Source: Capsicum annuum | Taxonomy: Eukaryota > Streptophyta > Magnoliopsida > Solanales > Solanaceae | Direction of reading: 5' to 3' | Assembly (NCBI RefSeq): GCF_002878395.1 | Contig: NC_061116.1 | Location: 119,202,692-119,266,691, forward strand | Length of the DNA stretch: 64,000 nt | Shown: piece after piece, positions 1 through 11,553 of the stretch | Numbering within the stretch: the stretch's first letter is position 1 | How the letters are laid out: each line of letters opens with the position of its first letter | Notes under the pieces: generated by a model | Told to the model about the DNA's origin: nothing | Seen by the model: only the letters and a program-made list of their open reading frames with translations | Databases searched by the model: none | Program-made: the position numbers and the translations under genes

Positions 1-683
1 AAGAGTTGACACTACCACGTTATGTCTTTATTTATGAGATATTCTACCACTCTTGCCTTAGAGGAAAGACTTAATTAGCTCAAGGACTTTCAAACTACAA
101 ATTATGCCCCATGGTTAAGAGTTGACTCTACCACGTTATGTTTTCATTAATGAGAAGTTCTACAACTATTACCTTAGAGGCAAGACTTAGCTCAAGGACT
201 TTCAAACTATAAATTATGCCCCACGGGCAAGAGTTGTCACTACCACATTATGTCTTTATTTATGAGATGTTCTACAACTCTTGCCTTAGATGTAAGACTT
301 AATTAGCTCAAGGACTTTCAAACTACAAATTATGCCCCATAGGCAAGAGTTGACTCTACCACGTTATATTTTTATTTATGAGATGTTCTACAACTATTGC
401 TTTAGAGGCAAAACTTAGCTCATGGACTTTCAAACTATAAATTATGGCCCACAGATAAGAGTTGACACTACCACGTTATGTCTTTATTTATGGAATGTTC
501 TACAACTCTTGTCTTAGAGGCAAGACTTAACTAAAGGACTTTCAACTAATAAATTATGCCCCACGGGTAAGATTTGACACTACCACACTATGCCGTTATT
601 TATGAGATATTCTACAACTCTCGCCTTAGAGATACGACTTATCTCAAGAATTTTCAAAAAAAATTCGTAACAACAATTTATGC
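1..683. repeat. Tandem array, ~114-bp unit, six copies
   Basis: Units beginning AAGAGTTGACACTACCACG start near 1, 117, 229, 345, 457 and 569. The spacing alternates 116, 112, 116, 112, 112. Units 1 and 3 carry CTTAATTAGCTC where units 2 and 4 have CTTAGCTC, and units 2 and 4 read GACTCTACC where the others read GACACTACC or a variant. The array is therefore partly a 228-bp dimer. It begins at the window edge and probably continues to the left. No coding potential is evident; the 65-residue frame at 574-771 is a by-product. Confidence 0.9.
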
Positions 684-1429
684 CCTTAAATTTGCTTTGA
701 TGTCAAAAAAAGAAGATACCTTTGTAGATTATTTAATTTTTTATTTATTAGCAAAATATAATAGAAGTTGAGAAAAAAGAACAAAACGATTAAACAAAAT
801 AGAGAAATTAAAAAAAGGAAACAAAAAATAAAGATCAAGAAAAAAGTGAAGAATTTAAAAAATTGAGAAAAATAAAATTGAGAGGAAAAATAAAAATAAA
901 TTTTGAGAAAAATGAGGGGAAAAAAAGAGAACTGAAAAAAGAAAAAAACGATCAAATAAAATAGAGGAAAAAAAGAGTGAAAAAAAAGGCAAGAAAAAAA
1001 ATAAAGATTAAGAAAAAGCGAAGAATTAAAAAAATTGAGAAAATAGAAAATGAGAGGAAAAAATAAAAATAAAGTTTGAGAAAAATGAGAGAAAAAAAAG
1101 TGAACTGATAAAAACCAAAAATAAAAGAAAAATAAAGGTTAAAGACAAATGAATTAAAAAAAGCAAACAAAAAAAATAGATAATGCTTGAGAAAAAAATA
1201 AAGGTTGAGACAAATGAATTAAATCATGAAAATAAAATTAAAGAAAAAAATAAAAAGTGAAAATAATATAAAATAGAATTATAAAATTAAAGGAAAAATA
1301 AAAAAATTAAAATATTAAAAAATCGAATAATAAAATTAAAGAAAAAAATAAAAAGTGAAAATAATAAAAATTAAAATTTGAGAGACAAATAAATATGAAA
1401 AGTTTAAAAAATATATTTGAGGTGTAGAG
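684..1429. repeat. Purine-rich degenerate repeat
   Basis: The plus strand is almost entirely A and G with some T, and C is very scarce. A longer block recurs with the word ACGAT at 786 and 948, giving a period near 162 bp. It contains AATTGAGAAAA, GAGAGGAAAAA and TTTGAGAAAAATGAG modules in the same order. From about 1180 it decays into AAATAAAATTAAAG runs. Phe-rich frames on the minus strand are artefacts of composition. Confidence 0.75.
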
Positions 1430-1734
1430 GGGCAAAATGGTACTTGTACTATACTTAAAAAGCAAGGAAGGTTATTCTTTAAAGACATTTCTTTTTGGGG
1501 TCAAATATCTAAAGTCATCCATATTTGGGTCTATGACATGCAATTTCCTGCATTTTACAAACACTTCCCTTTTAAAATCCATGTAAAAGCAAAAATATGT
1601 ATAGTTATTTGTAATACACATTTCTTGTTGTATTATTAAAAATCTTACAAGGAGAATCCAATGGAACAATATCTCATAAAGAGAAAAGAGTACAACGTAT
1701 ATTAATTTCCCCTAATGAGAACATCAATCCAATG
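1430..1734 (-). other. Probable 3' untranslated/LTR remnant of copia element E1
   Basis: This lies immediately downstream (minus strand) of the RNase H end of E1, where the 3' untranslated region and 3' LTR of a copia element belong. I could not pair it convincingly with the sequence at the other end (39304-39540), apart from a short TTACAAATAAC match. The LTR may be decayed or truncated. No gene is seen. Confidence 0.4.
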
Positions 1735-4010
1735 ACTTGAATTTTTGTATTCCAGACTTGTGTACCATCTTTTCAAAAGTTGTAGTTGATAGAGACTTGG
1801 TGAATTAATCAATCATATTGTCACTTGAATGAATATGTCATATGTCAATATCACTATATTTATGAAGCTCATGTATGTATAAAAGCTTTGGAAAATGTGT
1901 TTTGTTCTATCTCAGTTTATTAACCCTCCTTTAATTATGTTATGCATGTTGCATTATCTTCATATAAAATTATTGGTACTTTGTCACATTTTAAATCATA
2001 TTTTTCTCTAACTCAACCATACACATTCTTGGATCGCTTTATGTATAGTTATTATCTCAACATGATTTGATGAAATAGCAATAATAGACTGCTTTGTAGA
2101 TCTCCAAGTCATGGCAACCACCCCACATATGAATACATAGCATGTTTGAGATCAAGATTTGTATGTATCATTTAAACATCTTGCATCAACATGACCAATA
2201 AGATTGACACTGTATTTTTTAGAATAAAATAAGTTTATACCGATAGTCCCTTTTATATACCGTAATACTCGTTGATCCCATTCCAATGACTTCTGGTAGG
2301 AATAGAACTATACCTTGCTAAAAAATTTACCATAAAAGCTATATTAGTCTTTGTGCTAGTAACAAGATATATTAGTACATCAATTGCACTAAGATACAAT
2401 ATCGTAGGATCAAGGATTTCCTCATTCTTTCTTTGAGGTCGAAATGACTCCTTATTCTCACAAGTGGTCAAACAACCATCGAAGTACTTAATCGTTGTGC
2501 TCTATCCATATAAAGTCTTCTTAACACCTTTTTTTGTATAGGCATATTGAGGAAAAATATATCGTTTGCCAAATGTTCGATTTACAAATCAAACATAAGT
2601 TTATCCTTTCAAAATCTTTCATCTCTGTTCCTTCTTAAAATGAGTAATTGCCTTTTGAAGCTCTATTGGAGTTCCAATAAGGTTTATGTCATCGACATAC
2701 ACAACAAGTACAATTTTTTTTTTTATAAAAACACATGGATAAATTACATCATTTGTATAATCTTCTTTCGATAAATACTTACTAAGATGGTTATACCACA
2801 AGCATTCAGATTGCTTCAAATCATACAATGATCTTGCAATCTAATTGAATATATTTTTTCATAGACTTTAAACTACATGCTTTAGATATTTTAAATCATT
2901 CGATAATTTTTTTGTATATCTGATTATCAAGTGATCTATAAAGATAAGTTGTAACTAAATTCAATAAATGTTTTTCAAATCTCTTATGGATAGTGAAACT
3001 AATGAGATAACATGCCATTGTTTTATCCATAATTGGTGAGTATGTCTCTTCATAGTTAGTACGAGGACTTTGCGAATATTCTTGTGCAACAAGGAATGCC
3101 CTATACCTTTGTATTTTATTTTCTTACTTCTTTTTCATACAAAGATCCACTTACAACCAGCATACTTAATACCATTTGATTTTTGAATTATAAGTCTAAA
3201 AATATCACGCTTGACAAGTTAATTTGTCTGATTGAATTATTTCTTGCTATTTTGATCAATTAATTTTTTGTCGACATTTCATGACAGATTGATTTCAAGA
3301 TCCATCCTATCTCACATGATTTTTTTTGCAACATTATATACAAAGACATAATCCATCACTATTTCTGATTGATTCAAATTAGTTCCAGCATTACTTGAAG
3401 TTATGGATAGTTACTCATTTTCGTTAGTCTCGGGCTCATTGATTTCTTGAAAATTATTAAATTTACTCAAATATTCAACTTTCATTTGAGATTCTTTCAT
3501 AATGTCATCTTGAATACTTATTTTTCCTTTTCTAGGATTTTGATCCTTAGAATTCAATGGTCTACCACACTTTAGGTGCGCTTTGAACTCGTTAGCCATG
3601 ACACTAGTAGATGGTTATATAGAGACCTTAATTTGAATTAGAACATTCTCTACAGATATACGTGATTAGTAATTATTTTAAAATATGAAAATACGTTAGA
3701 TATTTGAATTGTAATTTTCTATAGATGAATAAACCTTTCTACTTCTTACTCACAAATAGAAGCACGTGGATTAAGATGAGACAGTGATGAATTTTTTCAA
3801 AAAATTTCTCTTTTGATTTCAATATTTTTTTCTCCCTAATTTTTGAAAAAGTGTTTCATCAAATTGATAATTTACAAATCAAGCAGTGAACATATGTTTC
3901 ATTAATGATCCAAGGTAGTAAATAATGGAGGACGATTCAAACCCAACATAAATTTTTTAAACTTTTTTGGAAGCTCATCTTTGTGAGATTTGATGATGTA
4001 ATAGGCACAT
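1735..4010 (-). pseudogene. Copia pol relic: integrase C-terminus, RT and RNase H
   Basis: Read from 4010 downward, the minus strand gives the integrase C-terminal end and linker. These show KMSFQKSLKN-like residues near 3960, then DETLFQKLG and SSLSHLNPRA at about 3700-3850, then LKCGRPLNSKDQNPRKGK near 3545. RT follows with LVAQEYSQSPRTNYEETYSP (3030-3105), then YDLKQSECLWYNHLSKYL and the catalytic YVDD at 2688-2699. Next comes YLSAIDVLIYLVTSTKTNIA, then the RNase H segment WRSTKQSIIAISSNHVEII and ECVWL (2012-2106). The end SSDNMID.FTKSL reaches about 1740. Several stops and frameshifts break it. Family assignment to Ty1/copia is firm; the finer lineage is not. Confidence 0.9.
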
Positions 4011-5651
4011 TGATGTTGGGTGTATTTATGCATTTTACTATTGTTATCCTAGCTTATTTAGCCTTGTTTTGAGGGAGATTCATGTACTTAATGTGTAAAT
4101 AATGATATAAAAAAGCATCGAAGTGTTTAAGTATGTATTTATGATGTTTAAAGGTGTTTTCAAACAAGTTTGGATTCAAATTGATCATAGAGAGATGAAA
4201 CGAGAAAACTAGTTTAACTAGCTTCAGCTAGATGTCGTTCTAGTCTATCATAGTGGTTTCTAATGTGTTGAATGAGTTTATAATGGTTTGAATGTTTATT
4301 AAAATATGTAACAACTTATTTATAAGGTGAAAAGTTCAATTGGAGAGTCAAAATAATAAGTTAAAGATCAATGTGAGCAAGCCTAGTCTTATCTCGTATT
4401 TCTAGTTCACCGTTCTTGATATTTTATTGTTTTGAGATCTAATACGTGGTGTATGTTGATGTAGGACGCTTGATGAGTTGATTTTGAGGATATATGAACA
4501 ATATACAAGCTGGAAATTGAAGGAAAATAACACCAAAAGACCAATGATGGAAGAGGAAAGCACAAGGTGAAGCTTAATGTCAAAAGGGCACTTTCTAGAG
4601 AGCCCACGCGAATTAGCCGCGAAGCAGACCTCTCCCTAGTGGACTAAGAAACGTGGCATGATTCTCTGTCTCGTTGACTAATCCATGCAACATGCCACTC
4701 CCTCCAGTAGGTTGGACCAACACGATACACCCCTTAGTCCCTACACGGCCAAAGTGCACTACTATAAATAGGATTCCTTTACTTATTCTGTTCACTTTTG
4801 GACGTCTTGGAATCTTTGAGGGGGTATTAATAACACTTATTCTAGGGTTTATTTCTCTTTACTTTAGATTTTTACTGGATTATAATATGTATTCAATTAG
4901 TTTGATTATAGTTATATCGATTAGTGGCTAAACGCCCCCTTTTCGAGGTTAAGGCCAAGAACATGATTACTTTTATTTTGAATTGAGTTTGGTTGAACTT
5001 CTTATCATATTTAGGTATTTATCTATCCTTGTTTCAACTATTTTAAGGAGTAACTAACCTTAGAATACATATATTGTCGACCTTGTGATCTCGAGAGGGG
5101 GAATAGAAAGATAGAACGTGGGAATAAATAGAGTAGGGTTCTTATTCTTTTATGAAATAAAGAATTTGAATTAGCGTCTAGGATAGAGATATTCCTAGAA
5201 GTCCTGCTTAGTTCACTGCAGGATGAAATATAAATGTGTTTAGCTTAGTTCTCACATCCCCGCCCAATGGTGTAGTTATGGAGCTAAGTTAGATAGGTGA
5301 TTAAAGGATCGAGAGACCATGATCATAAAATCAACCCCGTAAATCAACAACCAAGATAAGCAATCTGACGAATGGAGTTCAATTGCGTAGTATGATTGTT
5401 CGAAGTGCCTTACCCCTAGGCTTTCATCTATTGATTGTCTAAAATCTTTAATTTTATGCACTATTTACTTTATTTTTAGTTTATAACTTTCAAAACTCTA
5501 TTGATTACATTACATCAACTGAATCTTGATTGCGAACTAAAACTGAGTAGTTGTTAAAACAAGTCCCTAAGGGATCAATACTTGGCTTCTAAAGGGCCAT
5601 TTTACTACTTGGTGAGACCACGTACACTTGTGTGTGTGTTTGGGCACAACA
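4011..5651 (+). repeat. 5' LTR of E2 (1641 bp)
   Basis: It matches 14623-15794 plus 29174-29649 (1648 bp together) along its whole length. Hand alignment of about 230 bp at the start and 180 bp near the end shows roughly one difference per ten bases. It starts TG and ends CA, contains a TATA box at 4763 and is followed by the PBS. Small frames inside (for example 4674-4931) have no recognisable product. Confidence 0.92.
4763..4770 (+). promoter_or_regulatory. TATA box in E2 5' LTR
   Basis: TATAAATA lies in the context CACTACTATAAATAGG and is conserved at the same place in the 3' LTR (15383-15390). The word TAGGGTTT (reverse of AAACCCTA) lies 73 bp downstream at 4843-4850. The likely transcription start is about 25-35 bp after the TATA box. 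Confidence 0.7.
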
Positions 5652-5657
5652 AGTTTT

Positions 5658-5675
5658 TGGCGTCGTTGCCGGAGA
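5658..5675 (+). other. Primer-binding site of E2 (tRNA-Asp type)
   Basis: TGGCGTCGTTGCCGGAGA begins six bases after the LTR end. From general knowledge, Athila-type plant elements carry TGGCGCCGTTGCCGGGGA, complementary to the tRNA-Asp 3' end. Two or three changes are present here. Confidence 0.8.
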
Positions 5676-5879
5676 CTTGTAAATTGGCAACTATTTTTGT
5701 TTTGGTTTTACCTTTTAGATTTCTTTGGTGTTTTACGCTTGTTCTTTGGTATTGACTTTGTAGGAAGCAACTGTATCATTAACTGAGGAGAGAAGCAAAA
5801 CTTCTTTACTAAATTCCACAAATTCATGAGGAATAAGAAGATCCTTCTCTCGTGGTTGAAGAACAACTAGCCCTCAGGA

Positions 5880-6424
5880 CAGTTTGCGAAGTAGCAATCC
5901 CACTTTCGATAAATTTGACCTCCTATTTTCAGAAACTGGCTGCTGAAGGTAATTTTGAGCTGAAATAGAACATGGTGCAGCTTTTGATCAACAGTGGACA
6001 GTTTATGAGGCTTTCACATGAAGATCCATAAGTTCATCTACAAAACTTTCTGGAGATCAATGACACATTCATCCCGACGAGTGTGTCAACTAATTATGTA
6101 AGGCTGACACTATTTTAACACTGAGCCAGCAAATTCAATCACAACCTGGGATGACTTAGCCTGGAATTCTGCATTCGATTCTTTCCATCTAGCAAGACTT
6201 TGAGACTACGCAGTGAGATTGTGTGCTTCAAACAAAAGCCAGATAAGAATTTATTTCATGCTTGGGAGTGATTTAAAATACTTTTTCGAGATTGTCTGCA
6301 TCATCAGCAGTTCAACGAGGTATTAGCTCACACTTTTGTTGAGGCACTTGACCATAGCACAAAAAATTTGCTAGATTCAGCTGCAGGTGGTCAAGCTTTG
6401 GAGTTGATATATGATGAGCTTTAT
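5880..6424 (+). pseudogene. Athila-like gag relic, N-terminal part
   Basis: Translating in patched frames gives NFELK, LSHEDP, HLQNFLEINDTF, NSITTWDDLAWKF, RFFPSSKTLRLRSEI, NLFHAWE and LLDSAAGGQALELIYDELY. This is the order of the Athila-type retrotransposon gag domain. In-frame stops (after NFELK and HAWE) and at least one frameshift near 6110 disable it. The frame is cut at 6424 by solo LTR S1 and resumes after 11553. Gag would form the virus-like particle; no product is possible here. Confidence 0.85.
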
Positions 6425-7613
6425 TGTAATGCCCCGAGTCTATACCCTAGATGTCACACGGTGCTTACAATCCCAAAGGACCATAAGCTAACCCATGACT
6501 GATACCTGCTGTGAGCACTGAATAATAATACTAATAACATATGCAAAAATATAACTGAAATATCATAAGGTTCTCAAAATACTGAAATAAATACTGAGTA
6601 CTGATAGTAATACTGAACATCTTTCTATACTAGTCTAGTCTGAAAGCCTCTAATTATGTGAATAGGGAGTTGATGGGACAAGTCTCCAACTAACTTCGAC
6701 TACTGAACATATTGAACTACTGGAATGCTGAAATAATAATTTTATCCTTAAAATATGAGGAGTCACTACTATAACTGTTGTTGATAACCTGAGCTGCTAA
6801 GTATGGTCAGGAGCAGTGCGTCTGAACCTACGATATGGGACATCATTGCACAAAAGAAATAGTATGTGTAAGTACTTTGAATGTATTGGTATGATAAGTG
6901 AGTGTAACACCCCGTATTCAAGTACGTGTATTAGCGTATTCAAGTACGTGTATTGGTCTTATTTATATGGAATTAATTTTTTTATTTTATTTATACTGAA
7001 TCTTGCCCGTCGATAGTTTCATGCGAAGGTTATTGAATAAGCTTTCCAATGATATAAAGATTTCCAAAAATGGATAGTTTTCGAATATAATCGAGCACGT
7101 TCGAAACTATAAAATGGTGCCCGGGATATTTGGGAATAGTAAATGTGCAGGAAAATTTCCTGCACACAAACTACTGAGGCCAGCTGAATTTTTGGGTCAA
7201 ATTTGAACGATCATAACTCCCTTGATATAATGAACTGCGAGAGCTGCGACCTATGAAAAGAAATATCTTTGAGTCTTCTTTCCAATGCAATTGGTTTCAT
7301 CCAAATCCAACGTCTAAGTAAGGAGTTATACTCGTTTTACTTTAGCCTATCAAAACAGATTTTTAGGGTCAACTTCAAATGACCATAACTCTTTATACAG
7401 GACGAACTGGGTGGCCTACTTTATATGAAATGAAATCCCTTTAAATTATCCTTCCAACGATACCAATTTCACCCAAATTCGATATCGGAGCAAGGAGTTC
7501 TAGTCAATCTACTTTAGCTTATCAAAACAATCTACCAAAGGACAGATTTGACATTGTTTAAATTTTAAAGGCATTTTGGTCATTTCCTATTATATTATGG
7601 ACGGGAATATGTG

Positions 7614-7621
7614 TATATATA
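7614..7621 (+). promoter_or_regulatory. TATA box in solo LTR S2
   Basis: TATATATA in GTGTATATATACATG lies 53 bp upstream of an AAACCCTA word (7674-7681). The position near the LTR centre suits a U3/R boundary, but the word is low-complexity. Confidence 0.5.
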
Positions 7622-7826
7622 CATGTATATGAGTTCAAAAACTTATTTTCGTCATCAATCATTGAGGAAGAACAAACCCTAGCCAAATTTGACCTTTAAA
7701 TTACTTTTGATTCAACTGTAGAAATTCCAAAGTAATCTAATAAATGCGTTTGTCATCTCGAGAGCTTCGAACGACACCTATTATTTGTGCAAACAGGATT
7801 GCATAATCAAGAGGTGAATTCTAAGG

Positions 7827-8054
7827 TATGAATATTATTTGCCTTTGTTATGAATATTATTTGCCTTTGTTCTTTTCCATATGTATATGTGTGATAGAGG
7901 ATTATGTGTATTGGTTGTTATTAAAAGGTAATGGAAATAGGGTTATGGACTATTTTGCATAGTTTGGTTGTATTGAATTATGGAAGGTGGATATGGTAAT
8001 TGAGTTATGGAAGATGGATATGGTTATTGAGTTATGGAAGGTGGATATGGTGAT
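7827..8054 (+). repeat. Short tandem duplications inside S2
   Basis: A perfect 22-bp duplication, TATGAATATTATTTGCCTTT plus GT, lies at 7827-7848 and 7849-7870. Three 27-bp units built on TTATGGAAGGTGGATATGG start at 7974, 8001 and 8028. S2 also has a duplicated TATTCAAGTACGTGTATT near 6915, a ~65-bp doublet near 8605-8730 and a ~60-bp doublet near 8850-8960 (CCTATCATGGGTCGATCCC). Confidence 0.85.
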
Positions 8055-9778
8055 ATACTATTGAATTGATGATTATTTATGTCTATGGCTCAATTTGGTT
8101 TAATGGATTGGTTGGAAGGATAAATGAATCCAAACTTGATATTGGAGGATTTTGTGTGAATATGCATGGCATGTGAATGTAATTGGAGTATAAGAGGTTT
8201 AAAGTGACACCTTTTATGGTGTAATTAAGGCTTAATACTTAACCACTAGTTTGGTGAATTCAAATAATTGAATTGTGACGTTTGGTTACTAATACTAGAT
8301 TGCTATATATGTTCATTGTAGATAAGTAATCCGAAAAGATGGGAAGTCCATTTGGGACTAGTATTGAAGGTTGACAGTCAGGTATGTAAAGCATACTCTA
8401 TACCATATCTTTGGCATGAAAGTGAACAATTGTTCTATTAAAAAAGTTTTCAAAGTTATTCAGTAACATGTGATCCATAATGGTTTTGTATGATGTCCTA
8501 CGTTTGTCAAGACATTCCAATACTTACTTGTTTTCCAAATCTTACATGTTTATTGCACTAATGAATATCAGAAGGTATCTGGTTACTCAAACAAGATCCA
8601 TGTGCTATTAATGACTCCAAAACGTTTCATTGATATACCAATAAGTTCCTACTTTATTATTATGGCATTGATGACTCCAAAACACTTCATTGATGTGCCA
8701 ATGAGTTCTTACTTCATTGTTATTGCATTGATGGTCTATTTATATATCTCTTACTAATGTATCATTGTTTCAAAGTATCAAAAATGCGGTGGCGACCGAA
8801 ATAAAAATCTCAAAGATTAATTGAACTAAGTGATGGAAGTTCTTTCTTATCGGGTGGTAACCCAGGGGCATAAGCCTATCATGGGTCGATCCCTATTTAT
8901 GTGTTTATGGGTGGTATCCCAGGGGCACAAGCCTATCATGGGTCGATCCCAGTTGATATGTACTGGAGGCAGCCTAATGGTCACAGTACAGTACAGTAAT
9001 GATTACAAAGATGATAAAAACGAAGGTAAAGTGATTGAATAAATACAATGTACAGGTTGTCACAAGTTTTAGTAAGTGTGGTCCACTCCTATTACGATTT
9101 ATTCACTTGTTTCTGATTTGTATTGAGCTCCTATATCATATGTGATTATCTACAGCTTTACATACTCAGTACATATTTCGTACTGACGTCCCCCACGGGG
9201 GACCTGCATTTCATGTTGCAGGCATAGGTACCTCAGCTCATACACGCATAAGTAGGAGCCAGGATATCCAGCTGCTTTTGGTGAGCTCCAGTTTGCTTCG
9301 GGGCTTTTCGTGTCATATCTAGCCACTTTTGGTATTGTATAGAAGTTAGTTATAGGCAGGGTGTGTTCCGACCTTAGTTAAACTCTGTGTATTGTCTAGA
9401 GGCTTTGTAGACCTAACGTGGTGTTTTGTTAATAGACGTGATGGATCCAACGGCAAAGTATTGTATATACATATATATGTGTGCTTGAGCTTATACAGGT
9501 GATTATTTCTTTTTATATGCGACATGATGCTGTCTGAATTTTGGGTTGTCATAGAGGTATGCATGGGAAGTATAAGGTTCTGAGCTGGTTCTCCCGGGCC
9601 TCCTCGGTTATGGGTGCCAGTCCACCCCAATAGGATTTGAGGCGTGACAGTGAGGTGTGCAGATATACATGGGTTCATAGGCATGAGATGATAACTCACT
9701 GAATAAACATCATGAAATAACTGAATAAGAGTACATGAATAACGAAAATTACAGTAAATATTGATTATGCAATACTGT

Positions 9779-9804
9779 GCATATACATATATATATATAT
9801 GTAC

Positions 9805-9838
<34 letters not shown>
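9779..9838. repeat. AT microsatellite
   Basis: This is an imperfect (AT)n run broken by TAC/TGTAC, inside solo LTR S1. The 158-residue minus-strand frame crossing it (9346-9822) is not a gene; it spans the S2/S1 junction. Confidence 0.9.
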
Positions 9839-10134
9839 TGTATCTGAGATCATACTAAAACTGAATACTGAGTTTTGATAATTGAGCGACTGATATCTGA
9901 GTTTACTGATAACTATATTACTGATAGCTGGGTGACTGTTTCTGACAGTCTTGATTTTATAGAACTGAACTGAGTTCTATATTGAGTCTGAAACTGAAAC
10001 TGTGGGAGTGTTTATCTAACCGACCTACACCGATTATAAACTGAGTTGGGTTCTAACCTGTGACCCCAGTTGGAAAGGTGTTAGCACCATTCCACGGGTA
10101 CTAACAATGGCTATATGGATCCACTAAAAAATCA

Positions 10135-10292
10135 CCCTCATCTGGCAGGTGAGATATATGTTAACCTCAACTGGCAGGTGAACACTTTATCAACCCTCAA
10201 CTAGCAGGTTGATATATTTAACCTACGTTGGCTACATAGTTCTGGAACTAAGGGATTGCTACTAAAGGTCACACCCTCAACTAGCAGGTGAG
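10135..10292. repeat. Four dispersed CTAGCAGGTGA boxes in S1
   Basis: The block ACCCTCAACTAGCAGGTGA or close variants occurs near 10135, 10164, 10194 and 10273, ending next to the GTTCTGGAACTAAGGG block. Matching series occur in E5 (44571-45062, GTCCTATCTAGCGGGTGA) and, reversed, in E6 (near 48158-48320, CACTGTCAGATGAGGG). Confidence 0.75.
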
Positions 10293-11553
10293 CCCGCATC
10301 CCTAGGTTCGCTCTGTGATAAATCATACTCCTAACTAAATAGATACTGAACTGATAACTAGATTGTACTAGGCTTGACTGAACTGTTACTGATCATGTCA
10401 GCTGACTGAACTGGACTGAGTTCACTGAGTTCTGTAAGTAACTAAGTACTACTATTCATGATGGTACTGAAACTATTCTGTAGCTACTGTAATTCTAGGT
10501 AAACAGCTAGATTTTCAATTATTGAATACCCCTAGGACTCAATAGCATCAATAGCAAAACATGGAAAAATCTTGAAAATATTACATTAACTACTTGTTCA
10601 CCATGCATTCACTTAGACATTTTGTCAAACACTTGAGAGGCATAAACTTGTACATGAATGGGACCATATGATAACATGTCATGAATTCACTACTTAATTT
10701 ACATAGGCATTCAATCAAACACTTGGGAAGCATAATTAATGCATATGGAATTCATGAAAATATAAACATCATGGCTATAACATTCAACTTGCAATTTAAT
10801 GGTTTAACATGAGAATCAAATAATTCTACACACATGCTAATTGATTAACTTGAAATTTGTAATGAATCTTGATTTGAAAACCAAACATCAATACATACAT
10901 GAACACAATCCAAATTCAAACATTTAAATCAAGAAATCAATAAACTTGTAGTTCAAAAAGGGTTATTGAACTCCAAGGGTGGAAGAAAATGCAAGGATGA
11001 ACACCTAACATACCTTGGTAATTAAATTCATGAAAATCGTTGGTGTGTTCTTGAAGCTTGGACTTGAAATTAAATGACCTAGGGTTTTGTTCTTAAGAGG
11101 ATTTGAGAGAAAGTGAGTGATTTTGCCCTTAGGATAGCTAAATTTCATGTTTTCGTGCTGAATAAAAATGGAGAAATTGACTTAATTACCCCTCTAGATA
11201 CGGACTTAATTACAAAAAAACATGCCCAGCAATGCGCAGACCAACGCAATACGTCGATGGGGTCGATGTGATGGCCAATGCGACACATCAAAATTGTGTC
11301 AGCTCACTGAAAATTGCACACTTGAGCTAGTGACGATACTGTTCATGCGATTCGAGATCATATTGATTCAATGTTTTGGATATCCAATTAGGCTTCTAAC
11401 GATGTCCGGAAAATCTAAAACTCATTCGAAAATACCTATTGATATACCTGATCATGAATTAATTTAAAAATCAACATTTTAAGATCATAAGGATAAAAAA
11501 TAAAGTCATTGAAATATCAAGGCCAAACAGGTTCAAGGAAATCAGGCTATAAC

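Larger units (their letters stand above)
6903..9649 (+). mobile_element. Solo LTR S2 (2747 bp), inserted in S1
   Basis: It begins TGTAACACCCCG and ends GGCGTGACA, flanked by a perfect 5-bp duplication GTGAG (6898-6902 and 9650-9654). S1 sequence continues on either side. The 3' part holds GTACATATTTCGTACTGACGTCCC and a GTTGCAGGCATAGGTA stretch, typical of Tekay/Del-like plant LTRs. No PBS, polypurine tract or coding domain lies inside, so it is a solo LTR formed by LTR-LTR recombination. A TATA box is at 7614 and AAACCCTA at 7674. Confidence 0.85.
6425..11553 (-). mobile_element. Solo LTR S1, Tekay/Del-like, inserted in E2 gag
   Basis: It starts TGTAATGCCCCGAGTC and shares its first ~100 bp, with ACGGTG, GGACCATAAGCTAACCCATGACTGATA and so on, with the E5 LTRs at 43665 and 56919. 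It also shares the central TAGTTCTGGAACTAAGGGATTGCT block. Orientation is that of E5. No PBS or internal domain is present, so it looks like a solo LTR. It is 2377 bp once S2 is removed. The right end near 11553 is approximate and the flanking duplication is not clean. Confidence 0.75.

Noticed and set aside
9346..9822. 158-residue minus-strand frame
   Set aside because: It crosses the S2/S1 junction and its target duplication and begins in an AT microsatellite; it cannot be an ancestral gene.
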